DNA of 61,582 nucleotides, taken from NCBI GenBank assembly GCA_947474225.1, contig CANJHS010000014.1, forward strand, positions 1 to 61,582, read 5' to 3'. Positions within the stretch are counted from its first letter, which is position 1. Every line of letters begins with the position of its first letter. The notes under the pieces are model-generated. The model was not told where the DNA came from and searched no databases. It worked only from the letters and a program-made list of their open reading frames with translations. Source of the DNA: Roseiflexaceae bacterium (GTDB taxonomy: Bacteria > Chloroflexota > Chloroflexia > Chloroflexales > Roseiflexaceae). A program made the translations under genes and the position numbers. Shown piece after piece: positions 1-9,208 of the stretch.

Positions 1-1344
1 TCAATTCAACCATTGGAACCAGGACGGTTGTTTCGGAAATAATATTCCCAGCAACTGCTCTGCTTCGACTGTCGCACGTACCTCGTGGTGCCACTGCCGA
101 ATCTCGGCATAGGATTTACGTCCAAAGATGACCATCAAAAATGTATCGAGTGGCAAACAGGTATCTGCCCCATCACCCATGATTGCCGGTCTTGTATTGC
201 GAATAGCCGAAAGCCGGCCATCATGCCAATCCAAGGTACATCCTTGACCGTAGCATGCGATTGCCAGGGTCCCAGTGTGACCAACCATACTGCTGTGGGA
301 TATTCTTGCCTCCAGGATTGGGGTCATTGCAGAAAACAGGCGCTGAAAATCCGGAACCCTGATATACCACGCAGTGGGCAACTCCGCCTTATAGGTATAT
401 CCGTGGCGCAGTTGTTCGTAGACTGGGTGGACGCTGTCGAGGACAAAGGTAATGCCGGTTAATGCAGTTACGGTCGGACTCATGATGATAATGCGCTCAC
501 GATATGATGCCAAAGCATGGAGTATTGGGGTCAACAGCCGTTGCCAACTCATGCCCGCCCGTACACCAGCCCCCAGTACGGCGATATTGGCGTTGTAGTT
601 GCCACGGTGCACCAACAGATAGCCAATCACACTGCCATCACTCTCGTTGCAAATAAACACTGGATCAAACATATTGACTGATCTGCTACCGCTGCGTAGA
701 TTGGTGAAATAGCTATGTTCTATTGGAGTTGTACACAATAGACCACGACCAAGCCGGTCAGCATCGTAGAGTGCTACGAACGTGCGGTATTCAGAAGCGT
801 CGGCGAGGCGGAGGGTAATTGATATTTCGCTGGGACGCGGCGCAGGAATCTGATCACAGTGCACAACGCATTGTTGTTCAGAATCTATTGCATACCCGTA
901 CCCGAATTGACGGTAATAGTATGGTATTCCGGTAATCGCCTGCAACGCATCTCCGCGTGCGTGGCTTTTTGCATGGAGCAGACCAAATATGTGACGTATG
1001 TAGCCCCGATTGCGAAAATCAGGATGACAAACGACCAATTCCGGACGACCTACCTGCAGTTGGACCCCTGCATAGTCCATCTGCTGACGCAGCAAGATGG
1101 CACCTGCGACAACGGTATCTGCTTCGTCTACGACAACGGCAATGTCGTGTTCGGTAGCATTTGGATGTTGGTTCACCCATTCAGCAACAGTCACAGCGTT
1201 GTTTTCTCGGATGGGGGCATCGCCGCTGCGGCGAAATACAACGTCGCATAAGGCACCGTACGCCGCCGCTTCGCGTGGGTCTGCCCACTTGACCAAAAAT
1301 CCTCCACCGAGGTCTGCGCAGTAGCGTGGATCAAAAACTTCCAT
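1..1344 (-). CDS. GNAT family N-acetyltransferase (Eis-like size)
   Basis: This 447-residue protein is complete, with its stop codon on the first bases of the window. The acetyl-CoA-binding motif of the GNAT fold is visible at residues 105-120 (HPDFRNRGYIRHI). It is followed near 142-149 by a Tyr/Phe-rich YYRQFGYGY segment common in large GNAT proteins. About 300 further residues follow the GNAT core, which matches multi-domain Eis-type acetyltransferases better than the usual 150-200 residue enzymes. The ATG is preceded by AGAGG at a normal distance. It lies 12 bases after a second GNAT gene and downstream of rsgA, so the three probably share a transcript. Substrate unknown. Confidence 0.8.
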   Translation of the reverse strand: MEVFDPRYCADLGGGFLVKWADPREAAAYGALCDVVFRRSGDAPIRENNAVTVAEWVNQHPNATEHDIAVVVDEADTVVAGAILLRQQMDYAGVQLQVGRPELVVCHPDFRNRGYIRHIFGLLHAKSHARGDALQAITGIPYYYRQFGYGYAIDSEQQCVVHCDQIPAPRPSEISITLRLADASEYRTFVALYDADRLGRGLLCTTPIEHSYFTNLRSGSRSVNMFDPVFICNESDGSVIGYLLVHRGNYNANIAVLGAGVRAGMSWQRLLTPILHALASYRERIIIMSPTVTALTGITFVLDSVHPVYEQLRHGYTYKAELPTAWYIRVPDFQRLFSAMTPILEARISHSSMVGHTGTLAIACYGQGCTLDWHDGRLSAIRNTRPAIMGDGADTCLPLDTFLMVIFGRKSYAEIRQWHHEVRATVEAEQLLGILFPKQPSWFQWLN

Positions 1345-1356
1345 TATAGGCCTCTA

Positions 1357-1956
1357 CTAGACCGGGAAGTGGCCGAATTGCCCGTGTAGCGTGTTGGTTT
1401 GTATATCGCGGGCATGCACGGTCATCAGAACGTCGTCGTAACGAACCCCATTGAAGAGTCGTGACTCTGGAATACGGCCGGTTTCGACGAAGCCAGCAGC
1501 TTCGTAACTTCTGCGCCCGCGCAGGTTGTAGCTGACATACCACAGATAGATGGTATGGAGATTGAGAAATGCAACGCCATACTGGCACATTAATCGTATC
1601 GCTTCGCGTCCGAATCCTTTGCTCCAATAGGCTTTCTCACCAATAACGATGCCTAACTCAGCACGCTGATGGATTTGACGAATATCCATAAGGCTGACGT
1701 TGCCGAGGAGTTGATGTGTTGCGGCATCCACAATGGCAAAGTGTCGCTCTGCAGGATTTTGCTTGACATAATTTTCGTACCACTGTTGTTCTTGCTCACG
1801 CACGAAGGCGGTTCCCTGCATCCCAATAAATGCAGTGACTTCGAGTTGGCTGTACCAGCGTGCGAGCGTCGGTACATCTTCGGCGTGAAAAGTACTCAGA
1901 TAGATCCGTTCACCAGCGATAACAGATTGGCGTGGGGTAAATGTAGGTGCGGTCAT
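1357..1956 (-). CDS. GNAT N-acetyltransferase, RimJ/RimL type
   Basis: This is a 199-residue single-domain acetyltransferase. It opens with a typical RimJ/RimL beta-strand (GERIYLSTFHAEDV). Acetyl-CoA motif A is at 111-119 (WSKGFGREA) and the conserved N-x-x-G-R-x-x-Y-E-x-x-G-F segment is at 143-156. Such enzymes acetylate protein N-termini, amino acids or antibiotics; the substrate here cannot be read. Its ATG shares one base with the rsgA stop (TAATG), so translation is probably coupled to rsgA. Confidence 0.85.
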   Translation of the reverse strand: MTAPTFTPRQSVIAGERIYLSTFHAEDVPTLARWYSQLEVTAFIGMQGTAFVREQEQQWYENYVKQNPAERHFAIVDAATHQLLGNVSLMDIRQIHQRAELGIVIGEKAYWSKGFGREAIRLMCQYGVAFLNLHTIYLWYVSYNLRGRRSYEAAGFVETGRIPESRLFNGVRYDDVLMTVHARDIQTNTLHGQFGHFPV

Positions 1957-2852
1957 TATTCTTCTCCCATAAGGAGGCGGATGTAGCTGTCATAGCGGAC
2001 CTGCGATATTGTTCCATCTGCCACTGCGGAACGAATGGCACAATCCGGTTCGTTTTGGTGCACACAATTCCCAAACCGACAATTACCTAAAAACGGTTCG
2101 AATTCGCGAAAACCGTATTCAAGCTCTGCTGAAGGAATATTCCACATTGCTATCTCGCGGATCCCTGGAGTATCTGCAACGTACCCTCCATTGCCGAGCG
2201 GGATGAGCTGCGCCATAGTTGTTGTGTGTCTACCTTTGTTGAGGGTTGTTGATACCGCTTTGACCGAAAGTGCGAGGTCAGGGTTGATTGCATTGAGTAG
2301 CGATGATTTTCCAACGCCTGATTTACCGGTGACGACGCTCACCCGGCTTGGTAGCCAGCTTTGTACCTCTGCGATGCCTTGTCCGGTGTATGTGCTTATG
2401 GTCTGGGTAATATATCCGATGCGTGTATAGGGTGCCAATGTTTGTTCTGCAAACGCAGCACTGACCAAGTCTGCTTTACTTGCGACGATACGGGCCTCGA
2501 GGTTGTTATGCTGACAGATGAGCAGGTAACGATCGAGCATGCGTGGATGGAATTCAGGATTCGCGAGGGCAACCATGACGATGACCAAATCGACATTTGC
2601 GACAATGAGGTCTTCTTTGTGCCCACGCGAGCCGACCGCAACACGCGATAATCGTGTCGTTCGTTCATGCACCGCTGCAATCGCACCGTGACCGGGACTG
2701 AGTATTTCGACATCGACAAGATCGCCGATGACGGCTATTTCACTCTGTTGTTCGACGCGTTTCAGACGGCCACGTAATTTGCACTCGATGACTCCATCGG
2801 CGGTCTCAACCCAGTAGAATCCGCTCATTGCGCGTAATATACGACCTACCAT
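1956..2852 (-). CDS. rsgA: Ribosome small subunit-dependent GTPase A (RsgA/YjeQ)
   Basis: RsgA is a circularly permuted GTPase that checks late 30S subunit assembly. The 298-residue protein has the expected order: an N-terminal OB-fold (1-65), the G4-like motif SKAD (125-128) before G1 GKSGVGKS (176-183), then G3 DTPGIRE (227-233). A C-terminal zinc site follows, with Cys258, Cys263, His265 and Cys271 in the spacing C-x4-C-x-H-x5-C. Length and motif order are normal. The ATG follows AGAGGA. It leads an operon with two GNAT acetyltransferases, and a terminator separates it from the upstream nth pair. Confidence 0.96.
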   Translation of the reverse strand: MVGRILRAMSGFYWVETADGVIECKLRGRLKRVEQQSEIAVIGDLVDVEILSPGHGAIAAVHERTTRLSRVAVGSRGHKEDLIVANVDLVIVMVALANPEFHPRMLDRYLLICQHNNLEARIVASKADLVSAAFAEQTLAPYTRIGYITQTISTYTGQGIAEVQSWLPSRVSVVTGKSGVGKSSLLNAINPDLALSVKAVSTTLNKGRHTTTMAQLIPLGNGGYVADTPGIREIAMWNIPSAELEYGFREFEPFLGNCRFGNCVHQNEPDCAIRSAVADGTISQVRYDSYIRLLMGEE

Positions 2853-2886
2853 GTCGTGATTCCTCTAAAGCTATGAAAATAGAAAA

Positions 2887-2909
2887 CCCACTCAGCCGAA
2901 GCGAGCGGG
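2887..2909 (-). terminator. Intrinsic terminator after the nth operon
   Basis: Read on the minus strand, CCCGCTC pairs with GAGTGGG (one G-U pair), with an inner GC-TTCG-GC tetraloop stem, followed by TTTTCTATTTT. It lies between the stop of the 3073-3429 gene and the rsgA start. It would end the nth transcript, or could act in the rsgA leader if a promoter lies just upstream of it. Confidence 0.65.
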
Positions 2910-3072
2910 TAATATACACCGCAGGCGTTTCCCTACGGGGACAATCAATAGCGTTGCTTATAAATGTACACAGCGTGATGAGTGAGAAAAAACAAAAAGG
3001 TTTTATGCTCATCTCCCTTTTTTGAACTAACCAAACAGTACCACGATACTTTGCTGACTGTCAAGCATACTA

Positions 3073-3429
3073 TCAGCGCCCGGTGAGTGTAATTCTGTGC
3101 AAGAGGACAATCAATAAGATTGACGCCACGGTCCAAAATCGTGCCTGATCACGCACTGGGACAAAGCGTCCAACCCCTCTCCAGAGAAAGACCCAAAGAA
3201 GCGTCCAAATAGTTGTGTAGACCACATGGAGTGGTGCAATGGTGCGTGACCCGCTACCGGCAAACCCGAGAAGTGCAGCGCTGACATACAACAATCCCAT
3301 AATTCCATGGAGTATGCGCATGAGATTATTCACACCGCTGCCACGGAGCCATGAGACGCTAGAAATGATACACAAAAGCACCGTGACGATAGTGGTAGTG
3401 GTGGCTAGATTGCTATGGAGCTGGAGCAT
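3073..3429 (-). CDS. Small four-helix membrane protein, unknown function
   Basis: The 118-residue protein is dominated by four hydrophobic stretches, roughly residues 8-28, 38-60, 66-86 and 98-114, with short polar turns containing Arg. It has no signal-peptide cleavage site or catalytic motif I recognise. Its start overlaps the end of the endonuclease III gene by 17 bases, which suggests co-translation but no shared function. I do not recognise the family. Confidence 0.6.
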   Translation of the reverse strand: MLQLHSNLATTTTIVTVLLCIISSVSWLRGSGVNNLMRILHGIMGLLYVSAALLGFAGSGSRTIAPLHVVYTTIWTLLWVFLWRGVGRFVPVRDQARFWTVASILLIVLLHRITLTGR

Positions 3430-4084
3430 CTATGTGCCTTTGTGCAGATGGACAGACATCACCAAGCGGGCACATAGTGCACTGAGGAGTGCGGGCGTGA
3501 CAAATCTGTCTGCCGAGTTGAATGAGGTGCATATGGGCAGCATACATCTGATCGCTTGGTACCAGCTGATTGAGTATCGTATGGGCACGTTCAGGATTAC
3601 TTCCTTTTACCAATCCCAAACGCTGCGCGACACGTTGGATATGCGTATCGACAGGGAGAATTGGCATACCATAGGCAAATAAAAGGACACATGCCGCAGT
3701 TTTGGGACCAATCCCGTTGAATGCCGTCAACCATGCAAGTGCATCGGCTTGTGTTAAATCGCTCAGGAAGTCGATTGAGAAGCCATGTGCTTGTACATCT
3801 GGATGTGTAAGCACCGTGATGATTCGTTGCGCTTTGTCGTTGGCTAACCCTGCGACCCGAATAGCAGCTTCCACTTCGGCGGTGGTCGCTTCGGCGACAT
3901 CCTGCCAGCTGGGGTATTGCTGGCGAAGGGTAATATAGGCTCGACCGCTATTTCTATCTGTTGTGCTCTGTGACAGAATAGTCAACACCAATTCCTCTAG
4001 CCCTTTGCGGCCTGGCCTCCAGTGTCGACTCCCATAATGGGCTGTTAAGCGCATCTGGACGGTCATGTAGTCTGCTGATGCCAT
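3413..4084 (-). CDS. nth: Endonuclease III-like DNA glycosylase/AP lyase
   Basis: This is a base-excision repair enzyme of the HhH-GPD family, 223 residues, the usual Nth size. The helix-hairpin-helix and catalytic region reads GIGPKTA, giving the lyase lysine at about 128. VDTH supplies the catalytic aspartate at 146. The C-terminal [4Fe-4S] loop is intact with Cys195, 202, 205 and 211 in C-x6-C-x2-C-x5-C spacing. It could be a plain Nth or a related 3-methyladenine/UV endonuclease. The ATG at 4084 has only a weak ribosome site, and an internal ATG six codons later is possible. Confidence 0.9.
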   Translation of the reverse strand: MASADYMTVQMRLTAHYGSRHWRPGRKGLEELVLTILSQSTTDRNSGRAYITLRQQYPSWQDVAEATTAEVEAAIRVAGLANDKAQRIITVLTHPDVQAHGFSIDFLSDLTQADALAWLTAFNGIGPKTAACVLLFAYGMPILPVDTHIQRVAQRLGLVKGSNPERAHTILNQLVPSDQMYAAHMHLIQLGRQICHARTPQCTMCPLGDVCPSAQRHIDAPAP

Positions 4085-4134
4085 TGATAATTCCAGTACA
4101 ATGTCTTTGAATCAAAAGAGTGTATAGGTTGCAT

Positions 4135-4797
4135 ATGTCCACCCGCGACACGCGTATTCTAGCGGACTTCACTGCACTCTGCATGTACCCCGAGTGCCCT
4201 ATCTGTGCGTTGGTGAGGCGTGCGGAACTTCGAACGGTGCAGGTCTACTGCGCAGAAGGTGCGGGTGATGAACTCCGGCGTGCCGACATTCGTGCCTCGC
4301 GTGGGTTGTGTGTCCATCATGGGGCAATCCTCCGCGATGCACGCGATGCACTCGCTGCTGCAGTGACTGCACTAGACGTAATAACCAATTTGCTCCGTGA
4401 CCTAACAGCGGTACAACAGGCTGCACGTTGGCCAAAGCCCCGTATGAAATCACCCGCACCATGCCCAGTCTGTGCAGATATGACGCGCTATAACCGTGCA
4501 GTATGTGCTGGTATTGCTGCATGGGCAGACGATGTTGCATTTCAGAACGTGTTAGCCACATCACATGGTATCTGCGCACCGCACTTTCGACATATTGCCA
4601 ATCGGAGTGTTTTACCCGATGGATTTATCGAAGCGCAACGAACCGCATGGGAGCGTGTCCATGCTGAGGTGGCAGAATACATACGCAAACGAGATGATCG
4701 ATTCAAGCATGAACCCGATGCGAACGAAGCAGATGCGTGGCGCCGTGCGTGGTTTGTCATAACCGGATCGAGTGCTTCGGCTGCTGATGTTCCGTAG
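4135..4797 (+). CDS. Cys/His-rich protein with paired CPxC motifs (DUF6062-like)
   Basis: The 220-residue cytoplasmic protein contains two repeats of one pattern. Each has a CP-x-C knuckle (CPIC near residue 20, CPVC near 110) and later a Gly-x-Cys-x-x-His element (GLCVHH, GICAPHF). This suggests two zinc- or cluster-binding half domains separated by an Ala-rich helix. The pattern recalls DUF6062 proteins of Chloroflexota and relatives, from memory only. I chose ATG 4135, preceded by ATAGG; an in-frame GTG at 4120 and TTG at 4129 are alternatives. Divergent from nth; function unknown. Confidence 0.7.
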   Translation: MSTRDTRILADFTALCMYPECPICALVRRAELRTVQVYCAEGAGDELRRADIRASRGLCVHHGAILRDARDALAAAVTALDVITNLLRDLTAVQQAARWPKPRMKSPAPCPVCADMTRYNRAVCAGIAAWADDVAFQNVLATSHGICAPHFRHIANRSVLPDGFIEAQRTAWERVHAEVAEYIRKRDDRFKHEPDANEADAWRRAWFVITGSSASAADVP

Positions 4798-4913
4798 AGT
4801 CTAGCGGTAAGATACGTGATACTCCAGACGGAGCAAGATGCACTGGTGAATGCTGATTTTCTGCGGCCCAAAACGAACTATTTGCGCTGTTTAGCACCAA
4901 AGCAGTCACAATC

Positions 4914-4940
4914 ATCCCCCACTCCTCAGGAGTGGGGGAT
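4914..4940. terminator. Bidirectional hairpin between convergent genes
   Basis: TCCCCCACTCC and GGAGTGGGGGA form a perfect 11-bp stem (12 with the flanking A-T) around a 3-base loop, between the ends of the convergent 4135 and 4951 genes. T-rich sequence on the plus side (TTGCATTT) is weak but present. Confidence 0.75.
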
Positions 4941-4950
4941 TGCATTTGAG

Positions 4951-5985
4951 CTAGTTTCCCCAGGTTGCCGTCAACACACGCATCCAATTTTCGAAGCAGA
5001 GTTTGGTTAATTCTGTGTCGCTATACCCACGTGCGCGTAATGCGTCTACCAACCGAGGGAGGCCAGCGACGTCACCGATCTGTGCAGGGATAGTTGCTCC
5101 ATCGAAATCCGAACCCAAGCCGACACGGTCAATACCGATTCGCTTGACAAGATAGTCTATGTGATCGACCATCGTCGTGAGTGGCGTCTGTGCGTCTTGC
5201 TTCCCGTCCTCACGCAAAAACACCACCGCAAAATTTAACCCAACCATACCATCAGAATCTTTGATTGCATCGAGTTGTTTGTCGGTCAAATTGCGGGTGG
5301 ATTGACTCAGATTCCATACGTTGGAATGCGTTGCAACCAATGGCTGTGTGCTTACGCGGGCGACATCCCAGAAGCCTTTTTCGTTCATATGCGACAAATC
5401 AATCATGATTTTCTTTTGGTTGCATGCTTTGATTAATGCAATCCCCGCTTCGGTGAGGCCCGGTCCGGTATCAGGGCTGTGATTGTGGCGGAAAGGGACA
5501 CCTTCAGCGAAGATAGTCGGACGACTCCAGACGGGGCCGATGGAACGCAAGCCGGCTTGATAGAACACCTCAAGGGCATCCAAATTGCCGTCGATAGCTT
5601 CTGCACCTTCGAAGTGAAGGATGCCACTCATCGCGCCAACAGATTTGGCGGCTCGGATATCAGCGACGCTGCGTACAATGGAAAAGTCACCGTTGGATTC
5701 ACGCTCAATTTCGAATAATTTGGCGCTCATCTTCATTGCCATACGCGCAGCGTAGGTGTATTCCAGTGCAGGTGGTAGATTGTCACGATCTGTGACCACC
5801 GCAGCTGTAGGATCAGAGGGTATGTAGACTGCAAAAAAACCACCCGCCAAACCGCCTCTGCGCGCACGCCCCATATCGATATGGCCATGAGGACTCTCGA
5901 AAAAATTATCTCCTTCTTTCGGGTCTGCGATTAACCGTAATAATGTGTCATTATGCCCATCGAATACGGGTATTGGTGCGTTCAT
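4951..5985 (-). CDS. Membrane-type dipeptidase (peptidase M19)
   Basis: This is a zinc dipeptidase of the renal-dipeptidase family, cleaving dipeptides including some with D- or dehydro-amino acids. The 344-residue protein begins with the metal-binding FDGHND motif (His11, Asp13). Further on are the HFEGAEAI bridging-glutamate region, the IDLSHMNEKGF segment and the C-terminal GLGSDFDGA motif. There is no signal peptide, so it is probably cytoplasmic. I placed the start at 5985 because AGAGAGGAG precedes this ATG; an in-frame ATG 21 bases upstream has no ribosome site. Single-gene unit. Confidence 0.9.
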   Translation of the reverse strand: MNAPIPVFDGHNDTLLRLIADPKEGDNFFESPHGHIDMGRARRGGLAGGFFAVYIPSDPTAAVVTDRDNLPPALEYTYAARMAMKMSAKLFEIERESNGDFSIVRSVADIRAAKSVGAMSGILHFEGAEAIDGNLDALEVFYQAGLRSIGPVWSRPTIFAEGVPFRHNHSPDTGPGLTEAGIALIKACNQKKIMIDLSHMNEKGFWDVARVSTQPLVATHSNVWNLSQSTRNLTDKQLDAIKDSDGMVGLNFAVVFLREDGKQDAQTPLTTMVDHIDYLVKRIGIDRVGLGSDFDGATIPAQIGDVAGLPRLVDALRARGYSDTELTKLCFENWMRVLTATWGN

Positions 5986-6093
5986 TGCGACTCCTCTCTG
6001 TGTCATAGTTATGCTACGTCTGCGTCATGATGCTGTCAAATACGCTGTGGTAAAATGTGCGGTATACCATATTGTATCGGAGCGTTACTTCGC

Positions 6094-7158
6094 ATGATAT
6101 CACCTGCACTGCTCACGCTTTTGCGCTGCCCGAGTTGCGGTTCAACCGAGCTCGAGAATCAGCCCTCAGCCATTGTTTGCCGCGTATGTAACATTACCTA
6201 CCCTAAGCAGGCGGGGTACATTGATTTAATGCCACGCGGCGTTAATTATGAATATGTCTCAAAATATGTCACCGAAGAAGAGCAGCTTTCCGAAGAACTC
6301 GATTACCGCGACCTTGCCCCCGCGGTGCTCGCGGCGGGTGTGCGAAATCGCACCACTGTACGTTTGCTGAATCTCAACAAAAACGATGTATGCCTCGATA
6401 ATGCCTGCGGCAACGGTAAATTTGCCGTATGGAATGCCCATCTGGTCAAAACAATGGTGGGGAATGATCCTGCTACCATGTTCGCAGATGTTGCGCTTGC
6501 ACAGATTGATCTCACGCAAGCAGATTCACGAAACCTGCCGTTCGATAACAACGTTTTCGACAAAGCATTTTCACTCGATGTGCTTGAACATTTCCCCATT
6601 GATGTAATCGATGCGTACCTGAAAGAACAAGCTCGTGTGCTCAAGCCAGGCGGGCAGTTTCTGGCGATGTCCAATACACGGGAGAAGTCAACGCTGCAGC
6701 CATTGGTAACGCTGAGCCGTTGGATTGGCAAACAGTTTGTCAAGGCGGGCGTATATGACTTCGAGCGCGAGAAACTCCGAAAATCAGACCACATCAAAGC
6801 GCTGGAGACCTGGGAGGATGTTTTGGCCGCCTTTGAGCGTGCCGGACTCAAACCTATCAAAGTCGTCTTTTGGAATAGCGTATTCACAAGCTTTGTTGAG
6901 CATGTGTTGATGAAATTAGGTGAAGCCTGGGCAGGACGCACCAAAAAGACGGTTACTTCCAATAAGAATGCTGCGATCAGCGATGGTACTGACCGTGAGA
7001 TTCGTGCGCGTCGTCGTCTGCGTGGCAGCCTTGATCGGAAGGGTGCGCTGTACTATTTTTTGATGGCAGTGACCTGGTACATGGAGCTCGATATTTGGCT
7101 GTTCGGGTCACTCCGCTCGGGGAGTTACTTCATCGTCGTTGAGAAGCCACGCACATGA
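6094..7158 (+). CDS. SAM-dependent methyltransferase with N-terminal zinc ribbon
   Basis: This 354-residue protein starts with a Trm112-like zinc ribbon (Cys12, Cys15, Cys29, Cys32). A class I methyltransferase domain follows, with the SAM loop LDNACGNGKF at 101-110 and a motif IV-like FSLDVLEHFP. The C-terminus has an aromatic, weakly hydrophobic stretch that may touch the membrane. The ATG at 6094 puts the protein start just before the zinc ribbon. An upstream in-frame ATG at 6055 overlaps a TAAAAT that looks like a -10 element. It overlaps the next glycosyltransferase by 4 bases, suggesting a role in modifying a glycan or lipid carrier. Confidence 0.8.
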   Translation: MISPALLTLLRCPSCGSTELENQPSAIVCRVCNITYPKQAGYIDLMPRGVNYEYVSKYVTEEEQLSEELDYRDLAPAVLAAGVRNRTTVRLLNLNKNDVCLDNACGNGKFAVWNAHLVKTMVGNDPATMFADVALAQIDLTQADSRNLPFDNNVFDKAFSLDVLEHFPIDVIDAYLKEQARVLKPGGQFLAMSNTREKSTLQPLVTLSRWIGKQFVKAGVYDFEREKLRKSDHIKALETWEDVLAAFERAGLKPIKVVFWNSVFTSFVEHVLMKLGEAWAGRTKKTVTSNKNAAISDGTDREIRARRRLRGSLDRKGALYYFLMAVTWYMELDIWLFGSLRSGSYFIVVEKPRT

Positions 7159-8192
7159 GCATCAGCCCGCTCTATGTGTCGCCCATCGGACGGGGCGGAG
7201 TAGATATCGGTATCCAAAACATTTTGCGTGCCGTGAAGCGTGCCGGTGAAGACCACGCAAAATTGTTGCGCATGCCAGAACGATACAATTTCTTCCCCAT
7301 GTTGTTGCCCTACGCCTTACCTGTAGGGTGGTCGCAAGGGCATGGCATCATCCAAGCACGTTCGCGGCTGGCGTATGCACTCAAGCAACCTGGTGTTCCG
7401 CTTGTCACGACGGTGCATCATTTGACCACTGACCCGCGTCTGACGCCGGTGAGTAGTCTTGCACAGCGTGTGTTCTATCGGCTTGTAGAATCACAGTACG
7501 ATGGTTGGTCGGTCAAAAAAGCTGATGCCGTCGTTTGCGTGTCGCGCTATACCCAGATGATGACCGAAAAAACCTACGGTCGCACCGATACGCACCTCAT
7601 TTATGATGGCATCGATACTGACGTTTTTTCACCACACCCCGATGGCCAGATCAACGCACTCCCGTCTAGTGATGCGCGCATCAAATTGTTGTTTGTTGGG
7701 AATCGGACGCGTCGCAAAGGTTTTGATTTACTCCCCAAAATAATGGATCTGTTACCTGCCGATTATGTGCTCTACTATACCGCGAGCTTCCAGCAGGGAG
7801 TGGATGTCAATCCGCACCCACGGATGATTCCTATCGGCACTCCAGACCGTGATGGTTTGGTGGCGGCCTATCGTTCAGCCGATATTATGCTCTTCCCATC
7901 ACGGCTCGAAGGGTTTGGGATTGCACCTGCGGAAGCGCTTGCCTGTGGTATACCGGTGGTCACTACCAATGCATCCGCTCTCCCCGAGGTCGTCGATCAT
8001 CTCCATTCCGGTATCTTGGTAGAGCCAAACGATATTGCTGGGTATGCACAAGCTGTGCGTACGTTAGGTGAGGATAGTCTCCTACGTACACAGTATGGTG
8101 CTTTTGGACGAGATAAAGTAGTTCATGCTTTTGGTTATGACATGCTAGGACCGGCATTTCTTAGCCTGTATTCATCGTTGAGGAATCAATAA
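7155..8192 (+). CDS. Glycosyltransferase family 4 (GT-B fold)
   Basis: The 345-residue enzyme has the layout of retaining GT4 transferases. An N-terminal acceptor domain contains the VTTVHH loop, then the linker ADAVVCVSRYTQ and the donor domain opening KLLFVGNRTRRKGFD. The nucleotide-sugar E-x7-E region reads SRLEGFGIAPAEALACGIPVV near residue 250. The sugar and acceptor are unknown. Its ATG lies within the methyltransferase stop (ATGA), so the two are translationally coupled. A strong terminator follows directly. Confidence 0.92.
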   Translation: MSISPLYVSPIGRGGVDIGIQNILRAVKRAGEDHAKLLRMPERYNFFPMLLPYALPVGWSQGHGIIQARSRLAYALKQPGVPLVTTVHHLTTDPRLTPVSSLAQRVFYRLVESQYDGWSVKKADAVVCVSRYTQMMTEKTYGRTDTHLIYDGIDTDVFSPHPDGQINALPSSDARIKLLFVGNRTRRKGFDLLPKIMDLLPADYVLYYTASFQQGVDVNPHPRMIPIGTPDRDGLVAAYRSADIMLFPSRLEGFGIAPAEALACGIPVVTTNASALPEVVDHLHSGILVEPNDIAGYAQAVRTLGEDSLLRTQYGAFGRDKVVHAFGYDMLGPAFLSLYSSLRNQ

Positions 8193-8200
8193 ATGTACAT

Positions 8201-8238
8201 AAAAGTGGCACTTCCCGGTTATGGGAAGTGCCACTTTT
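8201..8238. terminator. Strong bidirectional intrinsic terminator
   Basis: AAAAGTGGCACTTCCC and GGGAAGTGCCACTTTT form a perfect 16-bp stem with a 6-base loop. T runs lie on both strands, and it sits between the convergent glycosyltransferase and AIM24-like genes. Confidence 0.95.
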
Positions 8239-8247
8239 TGTCGTAAA

Positions 8248-9045
8248 TTACTGCTTCAGGAAGCCGTCAACAATGGAATTCCCGGTGCTTACGCCACTTG
8301 TGGTTGGTTGTGGCATATACGGGGCAAGCGCTTTGGCGAGTGACATCATTGGCATGGTTTGTAACCACACTTTGCCAGGCCCTTTAAGGGTTGTGAGGAA
8401 CAATCCTTCACCACCGAAAAGGATGTTTTTAAAGCCTTTCATCATTTCGATGTCCATAGAGACTGTTGGTTCGATCATCGCTACATGACCGGTATCGACT
8501 TTGAGAATCTGATTTGGTTCGAGTGAATATTCGACAATTTCACCGTCGAAGGCGACGAATGCTACTCCCGGACCCGTCAACTTCTCCATGATAAAGCCTT
8601 CACCGCCAAATAGACCTGCCCCGATTTTGCGCTGCAAGTGAATGTCGAACGTAACGCTTTTTTCGGAGCAGAGGAATGCTTGCTTCTGCACGATGAGTTG
8701 CTGACCGGCTGCAAGATGCACGGGGACAATCTTGCCTGGAAAGTCAGATGCGAACGAAATCAAGCCGCGTCCGCCGGTTGTACCGTATTCGGCAATAAAT
8801 AAGGACTCACCACTAATAGCACGCTTGAGGAGACCGCCTAAGCCGCCGTTCATATTGGTTGCCATCGTCACATTGCCGCTCATCCAGGCCATACCGCCAC
8901 TTTGTGAAATGATAGTTTCGCCTGGGTCAATCTCACACACAACTGCCTGCATCGTAGTGCCGACAATTTTGTATTCCATCCCGCCTGATCCCGTACCGGT
9001 GACTGCGACAACGGGATCTGGAACGTCAAAGCGTTGCTGTGTCAT
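8248..9045 (-). CDS. AIM24/TIGR00266-type protein, copy 1
   Basis: The 265-residue protein is rich in beta-strands and glycine, matching the TRAP-like double-psi AIM24 fold. [10 protein letters not shown] start segment is followed by [22 protein letters not shown] and [22 protein letters not shown]. Members are widespread, and their biochemical role is not established. The upstream neighbour is a near-identical paralogue of 256 residues. This copy has a slightly longer, diverged C-terminal tail after PYMPQPT. The ATG is preceded by GAGGAG. Confidence 0.88.
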   Translation of the reverse strand: MTQQRFDVPDPVVAVTGTGSGGMEYKIVGTTMQAVVCEIDPGETIISQSGGMAWMSGNVTMATNMNGGLGGLLKRAISGESLFIAEYGTTGGRGLISFASDFPGKIVPVHLAAGQQLIVQKQAFLCSEKSVTFDIHLQRKIGAGLFGGEGFIMEKLTGPGVAFVAFDGEIVEYSLEPNQILKVDTGHVAMIEPTVSMDIEMMKGFKNILFGGEGLFLTTLKGPGKVWLQTMPMMSLAKALAPYMPQPTTSGVSTGNSIVDGFLKQ

Positions 9046-9140
9046 TGCCTACTCCTCACGTATTTGCAGGGAATCTCGTTGTGCTCGTCAAAAGAATGCG
9101 TGCAAAGTTCTTCGTATTGCTACTGTTGCCGGGTTACAGT

Positions 9141-9191
9141 CACCCAGCATCTGTGAGAGCATGCAAAATCTCTCGTACCGGATGCTGGGTG
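9141..9191. other. Long inverted repeat between AIM24 copies
   Basis: CACCCAGCATC and GATGCTGGGTG (11-bp arms) enclose a second inverted pair, GAGAG/CTCTC. The hairpin follows the stop of the upstream copy without a T run, so it may be a 3' stabiliser, a partial terminator or a processing site between the two copies. Confidence 0.55.
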
Positions 9192-9208
9192 TGGTGTTAG
9201 GGTGTCAT

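Noticed and set aside
2090-2120. TTCGAATTCGCG that resembles a tRNA T-loop
   Set aside because: No acceptor or anticodon arms around it; it lies inside rsgA.
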